The notes under the pieces were generated by a model. The model had not been told where the DNA came from, made no database searches, and worked only from the letters and a program-made list of their open reading frames with translations. Source: Heliomicrobium modesticaldum Ice1 (GTDB taxonomy: Bacteria > Bacillota > Desulfitobacteriia > Heliobacteriales > Heliobacteriaceae). From it: 35,407 bases of DNA. The stretch spans positions 3,040,001 through 3,075,407 of the forward strand of contig NC_010337.2 in assembly GCF_000019165.1 (NCBI RefSeq), given 5' to 3'. The translations under genes and the position numbers were made by a program. Each line of letters opens with the position of its first letter. Position 1 is the stretch's first letter. Below, one piece after another: positions 10,114 to 18,844 of this stretch.

Positions 10114-10128
10114 TCTGCTTCCCCCACT

Positions 10129-10165
10129 CGTTCTTCCTGCGCAAGCAGGAGGAGCGTTTTTTTTT
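10129..10165 (+). terminator. Intrinsic terminator after the CDF gene
   Basis: A 12-bp stem (10129-10140 / 10145-10156, with two GU pairs) closes a GCAA loop and is followed by nine T residues (10157-10165), sixteen bases after the stop codon. Confidence 0.9.
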
Positions 10166-10494
10166 GTATTGCCCTTTTCTTTTTTTATTGCCTATTCCAT
10201 CATTGCTTGCGACCGTCGGACCATGAAAGTTTTCTGGAGGACCTTTCCTGCCTTAAAGGGCTGCGCCGGCACATAAGCCTGTTATCAGGAGGTGACGGTG
10301 ATGAAATTTATCGGCAAGGACGGCGCCTACATCGGAAAGCAGGTCCTCTTGCGCAGCCGTGACGACGATAAGCGGCGTCTGCTCTACGATCTCGATGGTG
10401 AGCTGGAAGGCCTTGAAGAAAAGAATCGAGTAGGAGGGGGTGATTAACCCCCGTCCTCTCACACCACCGTACGTACCGTTCGGTATACGGCGGT

Positions 10495-11922
10495 TCATGC
10501 TGGTTGACGATGAGATTGGTATGTTTCGACTAAACTGACTAAGCCCTGTTCCCGCCAGTAGGCGAGGCCAAGGGCTTTATTCATTTGCGGGGTCAAGGAC
10601 AGACGCCAATATCCTTTTCGTGAGCCGCTGATGTTGCATGCCCATTCCTCCGGGATCCCCAACGCCACTAAGTTTCGTCTTCGTGTCTTCGGGCGCTTCC
10701 ATTGCTTGAGCAGGCACATCCGCAGTCGTCGGCGAAGCCACTCATCCAACTCTTTAAGTACGCTTGGCGTGTCAATGAGTCGAAAGTAGCCCATCCAGCC
10801 TTTCAGGTATTGGTTGAGGGTGACCAGTCGGTCCTCCATCGCAATGCTTCGGTTCCGCCCAGTGAACTGGCGGATCTTCTCTTTCACCCGTTTCACCGTT
10901 TGGGGGGCGAGCCGAATCTTTGCTGCCTTATGCCACGTAAATGAAAACCCCAGAAACTTTCGGTTCCAGGGTCGGTCGACTGCGCTTTTCTCCCAGTTGA
11001 CCTGCAGTTTTAACCGCCCCTCCAGAAACTTTGCCATACCCTCCATCACTCGTTGCCCTGCCCGTCGACTGCGGACGTAGACGTTACAGTCGTCGGCGTA
11101 CCGGCAGAAGCGATGTCCCCGGCTTTCCAGTGCCTTATCCAAATCATCCAGGATGATGTTCGCCAGCAAAGGGCTGAGTGGACCTCCCTGGGGTGTTCCT
11201 TCCTCGCTCTTCACACGAATCCCGTTGAGCATGACCCCGGCCTTGAGGTATTCTCGGATCAACTTCAAGATTCGTTTGTCCTTCACCTTGCGCGCTACGC
11301 GCGCCATGAGAATGTCGTGATTGACGCGATCAAAGAACTGGGCCAGGTCCATGTCAACCACCCATCGGTAGCCGTCGGCGATGTATTCCTTCGCTTTCTT
11401 CACCGCTTGGTGCGCACTCTTTCCCGGACGAAATCCGTAGCTGTTCGTGGAAAAGTCAGGGTCGAAGATCGGCATCAGGATCTGGTTCAGGGCCTGTTGG
11501 ATCAGTCGATCGACGACAGTGGGAATGCCCAGCTTCCGTGTTCCGCCTTGGGGTTTGGGAATTTCAACCCGCCGGACCGGTTGCGGTCGATAGGTCCCCT
11601 CCAACAATTCCTGTTTAATGCGCGACCATTCCTCTTTTAGGTACGGGCGCAGGGATTCTAGCCCCATACCGTCGATTCCGGCCGCGCCTTTGTTGGCCAT
11701 GACTCGCTTATACGCTTCCGTCATGTTCCCTCGTTCGACGACTTTCTCCATCAGATCATACGTCTCTTCGCGGGGTTGCTTCGCTTCTTGTGCCGGTAAC
11801 GCGCTCGGCACTCCACCGGTCCCCTGCGGATTCACCGCTTCCTCCCGTTGGCAGTTCCCTTTCGGGATATTCGGCTGTCTCTGCGCGTCACGCGAACGCA
11901 TCGTCGCTTCCCCTTCCATCAT
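10495..11922 (-). CDS. ltrA: Group II intron reverse transcriptase/maturase
   Basis: This multifunctional intron protein (475 aa) helps the intron RNA fold and splice, and reverse-transcribes it at new sites. Reverse transcriptase blocks are in order: N-K-G-A-A-G-I-D-G (about 90), I-P-K-P-Q-G-G-T-R-K-L-G-I-P-T (about 135), the S-Y-G-F-R-P-G-K-S block (about 175), D-L-A-Q-F-F-D, T-P-Q-G-G-P-L-S-P, and the catalytic Y-A-D-D (about 285). A maturase domain X (R-F-x-G-R-N, then L-N-Q-Y-L-K-G-W-M-G-Y-F) follows. There is no HNH endonuclease domain, since the protein ends soon after domain X, so it probably uses nicked or replicating DNA as target. It lies within intron domain IV. Confidence 0.95.
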   Translation of the reverse strand: MMEGEATMRSRDAQRQPNIPKGNCQREEAVNPQGTGGVPSALPAQEAKQPREETYDLMEKVVERGNMTEAYKRVMANKGAAGIDGMGLESLRPYLKEEWSRIKQELLEGTYRPQPVRRVEIPKPQGGTRKLGIPTVVDRLIQQALNQILMPIFDPDFSTNSYGFRPGKSAHQAVKKAKEYIADGYRWVVDMDLAQFFDRVNHDILMARVARKVKDKRILKLIREYLKAGVMLNGIRVKSEEGTPQGGPLSPLLANIILDDLDKALESRGHRFCRYADDCNVYVRSRRAGQRVMEGMAKFLEGRLKLQVNWEKSAVDRPWNRKFLGFSFTWHKAAKIRLAPQTVKRVKEKIRQFTGRNRSIAMEDRLVTLNQYLKGWMGYFRLIDTPSVLKELDEWLRRRLRMCLLKQWKRPKTRRRNLVALGIPEEWACNISGSRKGYWRLSLTPQMNKALGLAYWREQGLVSLVETYQSHRQPA

Positions 11923-12308
11923 GTTCGGTCCTTCATCTGGCCGGACGTCGGGCCAGCCTACTATGACCTCTGCTGACTCCTGCCGGTTCAGCCACGCCTT
12001 TCGGCGTGGTTTCCCAAGTTACTTGGTCCCCCGGCAGGCCTCCCCGGGTAAGAACGTTGCCTTTCCCTCCATCTACCCGCCCCATTTACTCTCGGCAGCC
12101 TTCGGTGACAAGGACTTCGCTTTGTTCGGCAAGCTCATCCAACTGCCGCTAGCCTCACCTGGGGTTCGTGGTCCTCGGGCCGGAGGTTTGCCGCTGGCTT
12201 CCTTCAGATTCCGCCTCGCGGCGGACACCCTTGCCTTAAGCTAACGCCTACTGCCACCTTCGGCGTTCGGGACTTCCACCCTAGAGACAACGCCCATGCC
12301 GGGCGCAC
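11923..12308 (-). other. Intron RNA domains I-III (non-coding)
   Basis: These 386 bases hold no gene. They form the 5' part of the group II intron, with many short GC-rich inverted repeats (for example GTCCGCC / GGCGGAA) and the 5' boundary at 12308. Exon-binding sequences could not be assigned by eye. Confidence 0.7.
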
Positions 12309-12371
12309 CGAATTTCCGCCATCACGACGACGAAGGAAGGATTGCCGAACCAACCAGTCGATAACCATTCC

Positions 12372-12410
12372 CCCCAAGCCGCTATCGGCTTGGGGTCTGT
12401 TGTTTTGTTC
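12372..12410 (+). terminator. Intrinsic terminator of the split small gene
   Basis: CCCCAAGCCG (12372-12381) pairs perfectly with CGGCTTGGGG (12386-12395) around a CTAT loop. It is followed by the T-rich run TCTGTTGTTTTGTT. It begins eight bases after the TAA that closes the second half of the split gene, which supports that reading frame. Confidence 0.9.
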
Positions 12411-12489
12411 GTCTTCATCTCCCTCTGGGGGCGTAAACTTTTCTAAGCCCATTTACATGGCCTGAAGCGCCGGCAGGGAGGCCTTTGCG

Positions 12490-13407
12490 ATGACTTCTTT
12501 CAAAGGCATCTTAGAATCCCGCCTTTTGCTCATCCGACGGAGAAGGCTCTTTCTCGTGATCGGCATCGCTGCTTTGCTGATCGCGATTGTCTGCCTCTAC
12601 GCCCATCTTCATCTCCCCGTTCTCCCGCCGGGGCCAGCGCCGGACAAACTGCCGCTCGAAGGAAAGAAAATCCTGATCGATGCAGGCCACGGCGGGATCG
12701 ACAGCGGAACAAACACCAAGGAAGGCTACCTGGAGAAGACCGTCAACCTGGAGATGTCCATAATCCTAAAGCCCCGCTTGGAAGCGCTGGGGGCCAAGGT
12801 CCTGCTCAGCCGCGAGAGCGATGTCGATCTTAGCGGCTTGGCGCCTGACCACCCACAGCGCTACCGGACTGATCTGGCCAACCGTGTCCGCTGGGCCAAC
12901 GATGAAGAGGGCGATCTGCTCTTGAGCCTGCACATCAATTCGGCCCGCGATCCCCAGATGCGCGGCGCCATCCTCCTCTACCATCCCAAAACACCCTTTA
13001 CGGACCAGTCGAAGGAACTGGCCCACACCCTACAGAAAGAGTTAAACAGCTTTTACGCCCACTATGCCAAAGAGGGCGAGATATACCGCCACCAGCCTTA
13101 TGGCGGCGACTTTTTCGTTCTCGAGTACGTCAAAATGCCGTCGGTTATCGTCGAAATGGGCTTTATCACCAATTACCAAGACCGGGCGCTCTTTCTAAAA
13201 GCCGACTTTCGCAACGCCCTCGCCCAGAAGATCGCCGATGGTGTTGTCAAGTACATCAACCAGGAACTGGTAAAGAAGACCTTCTTTGAATGGTTGTGGC
13301 CGAGACGGGGACATCTGCGCGACGATAGTCCCGGCGAAAGCGCCGCTGATATGGTCTTCGCTCCTGGGCAGCCGGTTCCCATCGCGCAAGACCATGATTG
13401 CCTATAA
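12490..13407 (+). CDS. cwlD: N-acetylmuramoyl-L-alanine amidase, CwlD-like
   Basis: This membrane-anchored zinc amidase (Amidase_3) removes peptides from muramic acid. In spore formers the CwlD branch makes muramic-delta-lactam in the cortex, the mark recognised by germination lytic enzymes. An N-terminal TM (about residues 20-40) precedes the catalytic domain (about 55-260). Zinc ligands and catalytic residues are visible: D-A-G-H-G-G at about 61-66, the glutamate of L-E-K-T-V-N-L-E, the histidine of L-S-L-H-I-N-S, and V-E-M-G-F-I-T-N. A tail of about 40 residues follows. At 305 aa it is longer than B. subtilis CwlD (about 237). GGGAGG lies eight bases before the ATG. The call of CwlD over a general wall amidase is inference. 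Confidence 0.8.
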   Translation: MTSFKGILESRLLLIRRRRLFLVIGIAALLIAIVCLYAHLHLPVLPPGPAPDKLPLEGKKILIDAGHGGIDSGTNTKEGYLEKTVNLEMSIILKPRLEALGAKVLLSRESDVDLSGLAPDHPQRYRTDLANRVRWANDEEGDLLLSLHINSARDPQMRGAILLYHPKTPFTDQSKELAHTLQKELNSFYAHYAKEGEIYRHQPYGGDFFVLEYVKMPSVIVEMGFITNYQDRALFLKADFRNALAQKIADGVVKYINQELVKKTFFEWLWPRRGHLRDDSPGESAADMVFAPGQPVPIAQDHDCL

Positions 13408-13450
13408 ATGGATTATGAATTTCCTCATTGTGATAGAAGGAGCAATCGCT

Positions 13451-13495
13451 ATGCTGTCGAAATATCGTAGAAATAGTCGTGTTGCGCGCCGGTGA
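13451..13495 (+). CDS. Possible 14-codon Arg-rich leader peptide
   Basis: AAGGAG (13437-13442) stands eight bases before ATG 13451. The frame encodes 14 residues with five arginines (M-L-S-K-Y-R-R-N-S-R-V-A-R-R) and stops at 13493-13495, inside the hairpin of a terminator-like element. This is the layout of a leader-peptide attenuator in front of the soluble chemoreceptor gene. It may also be chance. Confidence 0.35.
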   Translation: MLSKYRRNSRVARR

Positions 13496-13513
13496 TGACC
13501 GGTTTGCTTTTTT
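13489..13513 (+). terminator. Weak intrinsic terminator or attenuator before the soluble chemoreceptor
   Basis: CCGGT (13489-13493), loop GATG and ACCGG (13498-13502) form a short GC-rich stem, followed by TTTGCTTTTTT (13503-13513). The ribosome site of the next gene (AAGGAG) starts directly after the T-run. Confidence 0.5.
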
Positions 13514-13528
13514 AAGGAGTGTGAGCCC

Positions 13529-14386
13529 ATGATTCTCACCGAAAAAACAGCGGTGGAGCTTACAGAGTTTATCCACCGGCAGACAGGCTATCACTCGATT
13601 GTCTGTGACACCACAGGCCGCATCATCGCTGATTCCAGCCATACTCGCGTAGGGAATATGCATGCCGGTTCGAAGCGAATCATGACAACCGACATCGATA
13701 CGATCGCCATTACGGAGGAAGATGAGATCAACTCCGGGGGCGCTGTGAAGGTGGGCATCAATCTCGCTGTCAAGGTGGACGGCGTTAAGATCGGCACCTT
13801 CGGCATCGGTGGCAAGCTGGAGTTGGTGACGCCCGTTGCCAAGGTGGCCTCGGGGCTGTTAGCAAAGATGCTTCACGATGAAGAGATGAAATCGACACTG
13901 CAAACGGTCATCGGAGAAATCACGGAGTCGCTGGAACGGGCCATGGCGGCGGTCGAGCAGATCACGGCCTCGTCGCAGGAACTGGCCGCGAACAGCCAGT
14001 CCCTAGCCAACGTCACCGTCGAAACGCTGGAACATGTCAAGGCGACAACCAACATCATCGGTTTCATTCAGCGCATCGCCAACCAGACGAAACTGCTCGG
14101 CCTCAACGCCTCCATCGAAGCGGCCCGGGCCGGCGAGCAAGGGCGAGGATTCGCGGTGGTGGCGAACGAGGTGCGCAAACTGGCTGAGGAAAGCGGCGGT
14201 TCGGCCCGCGAAATCAATGCCCTCTTAAGCCAGTTCAAAGGAAACATTGAAAAGGTTTCCGACGGGGTCATGCAAAACAGCACTGTTGCCGAAGAACAGG
14301 CGCGAGCCACCCAGGACATCGCCGGCATGGTCGAGGTGCTCAATGAAGCCGGAAGAAAGCTCGCCGAATTGGCGGAAAAATTGTAG
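13529..14386 (+). CDS. Soluble chemoreceptor, YfmS-like
   Basis: This cytoplasmic methyl-accepting protein (285 aa) has no membrane segment and no HAMP domain. The N-terminal half (about residues 1-115) resembles the sugar-diacid recognition (CdaR-like) sensor fold: L-T-E-F-I-H, D-x-x-G-R-I-I-A-D-S and a glycine-rich strand F-G-I-G-G. The C-terminal half is a short signalling coiled coil with the receptor tip [17 protein letters not shown] (about 185-200). Length and design match B. subtilis YfmS. It would sense an internal metabolite or redox cue and feed CheA. AAGGAG lies about ten bases before the ATG. It probably has its own regulation, since a terminator-like hairpin lies just upstream. 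Confidence 0.85.
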   Translation: MILTEKTAVELTEFIHRQTGYHSIVCDTTGRIIADSSHTRVGNMHAGSKRIMTTDIDTIAITEEDEINSGGAVKVGINLAVKVDGVKIGTFGIGGKLELVTPVAKVASGLLAKMLHDEEMKSTLQTVIGEITESLERAMAAVEQITASSQELAANSQSLANVTVETLEHVKATTNIIGFIQRIANQTKLLGLNASIEAARAGEQGRGFAVVANEVRKLAEESGGSAREINALLSQFKGNIEKVSDGVMQNSTVAEEQARATQDIAGMVEVLNEAGRKLAELAEKL

Positions 14387-14454
14387 CTCAACGGGCCTGT
14401 CCCGCACCTGAAGAAAGCCTCTGACCGCCCTACCGCAGCGGCTTTCCGGTAACG

Positions 14455-14485
14455 AAAAAGCCGGCTGAGCTGCCGGCTTTTTCTC
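14455..14485. terminator. Bidirectional terminator between convergent genes
   Basis: GCCGGC (14460-14465) and GCCGGC (14472-14477) pair around TGAGCT, with AAAAA on the left and TTTTT on the right. It can end transcription from both the soluble chemoreceptor (+) and the purine/CBS operon (-). Confidence 0.9.
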
Positions 14486-14565
14486 ATCTCGCTGTATTCC
14501 TTTATGAGACTGTTTACGCTTTATTGCAAGGGATTTCGTCATGACCCGTCATATTGATGTAACGT

Positions 14566-14603
14566 CGTGATCCCGGTATCTGTTCGTGATTCCCGTATCT
14601 GTC
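14566..14603. repeat. Imperfect 19-bp tandem repeat
   Basis: CGTGATCCCGGTATCTGTT (14566-14584) is followed directly by CGTGATTCCCGTATCTGTC (14585-14603), with three differences. It lies in the 3' untranslated side of the CBS gene. No function is evident. Confidence 0.7.
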
Positions 14604-14608
14604 CGTCG

Positions 14609-15037
14609 TCACATCGGCCTCGACGGCTCTGAGATTTCACCGAGGGCGTCACCGGCTTCATTGCGGTAGATGTTCGTCACGGCCAGGTCGCCAAGCGAGA
14701 CGATGCCGACCAGCCGGTCGTTTTCAATGATAGGCAGGCGCCGGATCTGCCTGTCTGACATCAAGTCGGCGGCAGCATGGATGTCCATGTCCGGCGTGCC
14801 GGTGATCGGGTCTTTTGTCATCGCGGACTGAATGGTCGTGCCGCGGGGATCCATTCCTTTGGCGACGACGCGTAGGACGATATCCCGGTCGGTGATGATG
14901 CCGACACACTTCTGACCTTCCACGACAGGGACTGCGCCGACATTGAGCCGCATCATGATCTTGGCGGCCTCGATGATGGTTTCGTCAGGCCGCACGGCCG
15001 AGACGCTGCGGGTCATGATCTCACGCAGAGGACGCAA
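14609..15037 (-). CDS. CBS-domain pair protein
   Basis: This cytoplasmic protein of 142 aa consists of little more than two CBS motifs (about residues 8-60 and 75-125), each with the G-I-I-T-D-R-D or G-I-V-S-L-G-D strand-loop that binds adenosine nucleotides. Such stand-alone Bateman modules usually sense AMP, ATP or S-adenosylmethionine. The start is TTG at 15037-15035, with AAGGAGGG eight bases upstream. It follows purD in the same direction and may be the last gene of the purine transcript, where adenine-nucleotide sensing would make sense (inference). Confidence 0.85.
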   Translation of the reverse strand: MRPLREIMTRSVSAVRPDETIIEAAKIMMRLNVGAVPVVEGQKCVGIITDRDIVLRVVAKGMDPRGTTIQSAMTKDPITGTPDMDIHAAADLMSDRQIRRLPIIENDRLVGIVSLGDLAVTNIYRNEAGDALGEISEPSRPM

Positions 15038-15040
15038 TCT

Positions 15041-15080
15041 GCCATCCCTCCTTCGATTCGCTTTCGAAGGTTAGGATGGC
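15041..15080 (-). promoter_or_regulatory. Hairpin that covers the CBS-gene ribosome site
   Basis: On the minus strand GCCATCC pairs with GGATGGC, and inside it CCTTCGA pairs with TCGAAGG around an AAGCGAA loop. The second arms contain the AAGGAGGG ribosome site (15053-15046), so the start region would be hidden when the hairpin forms. On the plus strand the same hairpin is followed by seven Ts, but no plus-strand gene lies upstream. Confidence 0.5.
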
Positions 15081-15189
15081 TTTTTTTGCGGCTTTCATGC
15101 CTGCCAGTTCTTTCGGCCCTTTGGAGCCGGGCAGGAAACAGTCGGGTCCGTCGCTGAACAGACCTTTGTCAGTCGCCGCTGCGACGCCG

Positions 15190-16509
15190 TTATTGCAATC
15201 GTTCCAGGGCGCGGCGTCCGATGTCCCTGCGGAACTGTAGGCCATCAAAATGGATCCGTTCCACCTGTCGGTAGGCCAGGTCGATGGCTTCGCCGATGGT
15301 CGGCCCCTTTGCTGTCACGGCGAGAACGCGTCCGCCTGCCGTGACGATCTGGTCTTCCTTGGCGGCAGTGCCGGCGTGGAAGACCTCGACACCAGGCAGC
15401 GCATCGTCCAGTCCGGAGATGGCCTTGCCTTTTTCGTAGTCCCCCGGATAACCGCCGGCGGCCATGACGACACAGACGGTGGCGTCGCTGCTCCACTCGA
15501 TCGGCTGCTCTTCGAGGCGGTTTTCCAGGATCGCCTCGATGACATCGACCAGGTCGGTCTGCATGCGCATCAGCACCGGTTGTGTCTCGGGATCGCCGAA
15601 GCGGGCGTTGTATTCGAGCACCTTCGGCCCCTGAGCGGTCACCATCAGTCCGGCATAGAGGACGCCGCGGTAGGGCCGCCCCTCGGCTTTCATCGCCTGG
15701 ATGGTGGGCAGCAAGACAGTCTTCTCGACTTCACGCGCCAGTGCTTCCGTGTAGACAGGGGCAGGCGAATAGGCGCCCATGCCGCCTGTGTTCGGTCCCT
15801 GGTCACCATCGAAGATGCGCTTGTGGTCCTGGGCGGACACCATGGGGAGCACATGGTCGCCGTCGGTGAAGGCCAAGATGCTCACTTCTTCGCCTTCTAA
15901 GAACTCTTCGATGACGACGCGCCGTCCGGCGTCACCGAAGGCGTTGCCCTTAAGCATGGAGCGGACGGCCTCCTTCGCTTCGGCCACATCGGCGGCGACG
16001 ATGACCCCCTTGCCTGCTGCAAGGCCGTCAGCTTTAACGACACAGGGGCAGCCTGCTTCGACCGGACGGGCGGCAGCCAGTTTGTCGATAAACTGGAAGG
16101 CAGGCTCGATCTCGGTGAAGACACCGTAAGCGGCTGTCGGGATGTCGTATTTCCGCATCAGATCCTTGGCGAAGGCTTTGGAGCCCTCGATCTCCGCCGC
16201 CTTTTTTGTGGGGCCGAAGATGGGCATCTCGTGGTCATTGAAGACATCGACGATGCCGGCCGACAGGGGCGCTTCCGGTCCGACGACAGTCAAGTCGATG
16301 CGCTTTTCCCAGGCGAAGGTCAAGATGCCGGTCACGTCATCGGCTTTGATGTCGACGCAGTGGGCGATCCGGGCGATCCCGGCATTGCCGGGGGCACAGT
16401 AGACTTCGGCCACGCGGGGGCTCTGTTTCAGTTTCCAGACGAGGGCATGTTCCCGTCCGCCGCCGCCGACGACGAGGACTTTCAATCCAGTGGCTTTTAA
16501 TTGTCTCAC
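15190..16509 (-). CDS. purD: Phosphoribosylamine-glycine ligase (GAR synthetase)
   Basis: This enzyme catalyses the second step of de novo purine synthesis: phosphoribosylamine + glycine + ATP to GAR. It is an ATP-grasp enzyme of 439 aa, slightly longer than usual (about 420-430). The N-terminal G-G-G-G-R-E-H-A-L loop (about 16-24), the ATP-binding G-L-A-A-G-K-G-V (about 160), and D-P-E-T-Q in the metal site (about 307) are visible. It starts at GTG, twelve bases after purH. The extra N-terminal residues before L-K-V-L-V-V-G mean a TTG nine codons later is also possible. Confidence 0.96.
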   Translation of the reverse strand: MRQLKATGLKVLVVGGGGREHALVWKLKQSPRVAEVYCAPGNAGIARIAHCVDIKADDVTGILTFAWEKRIDLTVVGPEAPLSAGIVDVFNDHEMPIFGPTKKAAEIEGSKAFAKDLMRKYDIPTAAYGVFTEIEPAFQFIDKLAAARPVEAGCPCVVKADGLAAGKGVIVAADVAEAKEAVRSMLKGNAFGDAGRRVVIEEFLEGEEVSILAFTDGDHVLPMVSAQDHKRIFDGDQGPNTGGMGAYSPAPVYTEALAREVEKTVLLPTIQAMKAEGRPYRGVLYAGLMVTAQGPKVLEYNARFGDPETQPVLMRMQTDLVDVIEAILENRLEEQPIEWSSDATVCVVMAAGGYPGDYEKGKAISGLDDALPGVEVFHAGTAAKEDQIVTAGGRVLAVTAKGPTIGEAIDLAYRQVERIHFDGLQFRRDIGRRALERLQ

Positions 16510-16521
16510 CTTCAGCCCCCC

Positions 16522-18105
16522 TTAGTGCTTGAAGTGGCGCATCCCGGTGAAGACCATGGCGACGCCAAGACGGTTGCAGGCTTCGATCGATTCAGCGTCA
16601 CGAACCGAGCCGCCTGGCTGGATGATGGCGCGGATCCCATAACGGGCAGCCGTTTCCACCGTATCTTTAAAGGGCAGGAATGCGTCAGAGGCGAGGACGG
16701 CGCCTTGCGCTGGGTTGTTGTGATCGACGCTGTCGCCGCCGAAGGCCCGCGAGGCTTTCGCCTGTTCGAGGGCGATCTGGGCCGAGCCGACGCGGTTCAT
16801 CTGGCCGGCACCGACGCCGATTGCTACGCCGTCTTTGGCGATGACGATGGCATTGGACTTGACGTGCTTGACCACCTTCCAGGCGAAGAGGAGGTCGGCC
16901 AGTTCCCCTTCTTCCGGCGCCCGTTCGGTGACGACCTGGATCTGCTCAGCAGTGACGTCGCCCAGGTCGGCCTCCTGGACGAGGAAACCGCCGCGGATCT
17001 TCTTCACATCGGCTGTCGCCGGGGCGCTGTCAGCGAGGGGCCCTGTTTCCATGATGCGCAGACCTTTTTTCTGCTGAAGGATCTCCAGGGCAGCTTCATC
17101 AAAGGACGGCGCGATGACGGCTTCCATGAAGGTCTTGACGACCTCATTGGCGGTGTCGGCGTCGACGGCGACGTTGAAGGCGATGATGCCGCCAAAGGCG
17201 GAGACCGGATCGGCGGCAAAAGCTTTTTCATAAGCCTCTTTTAATGTGGCTGCGACGGCGACGCCGCAGGGATTGTTGTGCTTGATGATGGCGGCGGCAG
17301 GCCGGTCGAATTCGCGAACCAGTTCCAGGGCGGCGTTCAGGTCGAGGAGGTTATTGAAGGACAGTTCCTTGCCCCAGCGTTGTTTCGCCGTTCCGGCACC
17401 GGCCCCCCGGTAGCCCCTTTCGCGGTAGAAGGCAGCCTTCTGGTGCGGGTTTTCGCCGTAGCGCAAATCCTGCACTTTTTCCACCTTGCCGGGGGCGAAG
17501 ATGCCGGCGAAGGGGTCGTCGTCGCCTGCTTCAGCCGCCAGGTAAGCGGCGATGGCGGCGTCATACTCGGCTGTATGGGCGAAGGCTTCCCGGGCCAAGG
17601 CGCGACGGGTCGCTTCCGAGACGACGCCGTTCTGTTGCAGTTCGGCCAATACGGTGGCGTACCGGTCAGGGTTGACGATGATGGCCACCGACTCGTGGTT
17701 TTTCGCCGACGCCCGAACCATGGCCGGTCCGCCGATGTCGATGTTTTCAACGGCCTCTTCACGGGTTACGCCCGGCTTGGCGACGGTCTCGCGGAAGGGG
17801 TAGAGGTTGACAGCCACCACGTCGATGGGGACGATGGCGTGGGCCTCCAATTGGGCGAGGTGCTCCGGCGTCCGGCGGGCCAGGATGCCGCCGTGAACCT
17901 TGGGATGGAGCGTCTTGACACGGCCGTCAAGGATCTCGGGAAAGCCGGTGATCTCGGTCACATAAGTGACGGGAACGCCGGCGGCCTTGATCGTCTGATA
18001 TGTACCGCCGGTGGATACAATTTCAAAACCGAGATCGGCCAAGCCCCGGGCGAAGTCCACGACGCCGGTCTTATCGGAGACGCTGATGAGGGCGCGACGG
18101 TTCAT
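16522..18105 (-). CDS. purH: Bifunctional AICAR transformylase / IMP cyclohydrolase
   Basis: This enzyme carries out the last two steps to IMP, formylation of AICAR by 10-formyl-THF and ring closure. At 527 aa it is full length. The N-terminal MGS-like cyclohydrolase domain (about 1-140) holds S-V-S-D-K-T-G and the [10 protein letters not shown] loop. The C-terminal transformylase domain (about 200-527) has the catalytic K-H-N-N-P-C-G and D-P-V-S-A-F-G-G. The ribosome site GGGAGG precedes the ATG. 133 bases separate it from purN, and no hairpin of note was seen in that gap. Confidence 0.97.
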   Translation of the reverse strand: MNRRALISVSDKTGVVDFARGLADLGFEIVSTGGTYQTIKAAGVPVTYVTEITGFPEILDGRVKTLHPKVHGGILARRTPEHLAQLEAHAIVPIDVVAVNLYPFRETVAKPGVTREEAVENIDIGGPAMVRASAKNHESVAIIVNPDRYATVLAELQQNGVVSEATRRALAREAFAHTAEYDAAIAAYLAAEAGDDDPFAGIFAPGKVEKVQDLRYGENPHQKAAFYRERGYRGAGAGTAKQRWGKELSFNNLLDLNAALELVREFDRPAAAIIKHNNPCGVAVAATLKEAYEKAFAADPVSAFGGIIAFNVAVDADTANEVVKTFMEAVIAPSFDEAALEILQQKKGLRIMETGPLADSAPATADVKKIRGGFLVQEADLGDVTAEQIQVVTERAPEEGELADLLFAWKVVKHVKSNAIVIAKDGVAIGVGAGQMNRVGSAQIALEQAKASRAFGGDSVDHNNPAQGAVLASDAFLPFKDTVETAARYGIRAIIQPGGSVRDAESIEACNRLGVAMVFTGMRHFKH

Positions 18106-18238
18106 GGTTTACCTCCCTGATTTCAGTTCAAAAAATATGCCGGAAAGGCTCCCAAAGACTGCAAAGGGATTCGAAGGTTGAGAACAAAGGACTGAACGGG
18201 CCCTGCAGAATGATCTGACCTTGCCAGAAAAACCGGCG

Positions 18239-18844
18239 CTACTCGATGATCACCCGCCGGCCCTCGATCCGTAGCCGGCCTTCGGCCAAAAGTTGCAAGG
18301 CCTCCGGCAGGATACGGTGTTCTTCCTTTAAGATGCGGGCCGCCAGGGTGTCTTCATTGTCGTCGGGGTGAACGGGAACGACAGCCTGGAGGATGATCGG
18401 TCCCGAATCAAGCCCCTCATCGACAAAATGGACGGTGCAACCGGAAAAGCGCACGCCGTAGTCAATAGCCTGGCGATGGCCATGCAACCCGGGAAAGGCC
18501 GGCAACAAGGTCGGATGGATATTGATGATCCGCCCCGGAAAAGCGTCGAGCAACGCTGTCGTGATCAGCCGCATATAGCCGGCCAGCAGCAGCGTGTCGG
18601 CGCCGGCGCTTTTCAACAGTTCCGCCGCCTTGCGGTCATAGTCGAGCCGCTGAGGATACTCCGACGGCGGCAGGTGAACGGCCGGAATGCCCCGCAACGC
18701 CGCCCGCTCCAGCGCCGGAGCGTCCTGACGGTTGGAGAGGACCATGACGACCTGGGCATCGAGGCGGCCGGCATCGATGGCGTCGAGGACGGCCTGCAGG
18801 TTGGAGCCGCGTCCGGAGGCGAGGACGCCGAGCTTCAATGTCAT
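18239..18844 (-). CDS. purN: GAR transformylase
   Basis: This enzyme transfers a formyl group from 10-formyl-THF to GAR, the third step of the pathway. It shows [10 protein letters not shown] near the N-terminus, the catalytic segment [12 protein letters not shown] (about 107-118) with Asn and His, and the aspartate of V-D-E-G-L-D-S-G. The open frame begins at 18865, but ATG 18844 overlaps the purM stop (ATGA), so coupled translation from there (M-T-L-K-L-G-V-L) is preferred, giving 201 aa. Confidence 0.96.
   Translation of the reverse strand: MTLKLGVLASGRGSNLQAVLDAIDAGRLDAQVVMVLSNRQDAPALERAALRGIPAVHLPPSEYPQRLDYDRKAAELLKSAGADTLLLAGYMRLITTALLDAFPGRIINIHPTLLPAFPGLHGHRQAIDYGVRFSGCTVHFVDEGLDSGPIILQAVVPVHPDDNEDTLAARILKEEHRILPEALQLLAEGRLRIEGRRVIIE

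Larger units (their letters stand above)
10425..12308 (-). mobile_element. Group II intron, complete, with maturase ORF
   Basis: On the minus strand the element starts with the conserved 5' boundary GTGCGCCCGG (first base at 12308). It continues with a structured domain I-III region (12308-11923), the maturase ORF, domain V (about 10463-10495) with a CCGCCGTA / TACGGTGG stem, and domain VI (about 10431-10457) with GGGGG / CCCCC arms. The last bases read CCTACTCGAT, so an end at 10425 would obey the AY rule. The ORF stop codon overlaps the first bases of domain V. All parts needed for splicing and retrohoming are visible, so it may still be active. The host site is the antisense strand of a small gene. 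The only hairpin on the 5'-exon side is about 65 bases away. Confidence 0.88.
10301..12364 (+). pseudogene. Small gene split by an antisense group II intron
   Basis: A strong ribosome site AGGAGGTGA (10287-10295) sits five bases before ATG 10301. The frame reads about 41 hydrophilic residues (M-K-F-I-G-K-D-G-A-Y-I-G-K-Q) and then runs into intron domain VI, stopping at 10445-10447. If the intron (about 10425-12308) is removed, the frame continues as N-F-R-H-H-D-D-E-G-R-I-A-E-P to a TAA at 12362-12364, giving about 59-61 aa. A strong terminator follows eight bases later. The intron lies on the opposite strand, so it cannot be spliced out of this transcript, and the gene should be disrupted. 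I do not recognise the family. The exact 3' intron boundary is uncertain by a few bases, but cuts at 10424, 10427 or 10430 all restore the same frame. Confidence 0.6.

Noticed and set aside
15041-15087. Plus-strand terminator
   Set aside because: Hairpin plus T-run look right, but no plus-strand gene lies upstream. The hairpin makes more sense for the minus-strand CBS leader.
15021-15248. 75-aa open frame overlapping the end of purD on the same strand
   Set aside because: It overlaps purD out of frame, has no ribosome site at its start and no recognisable motif. Its second half spans the purD-CBS spacer hairpin.
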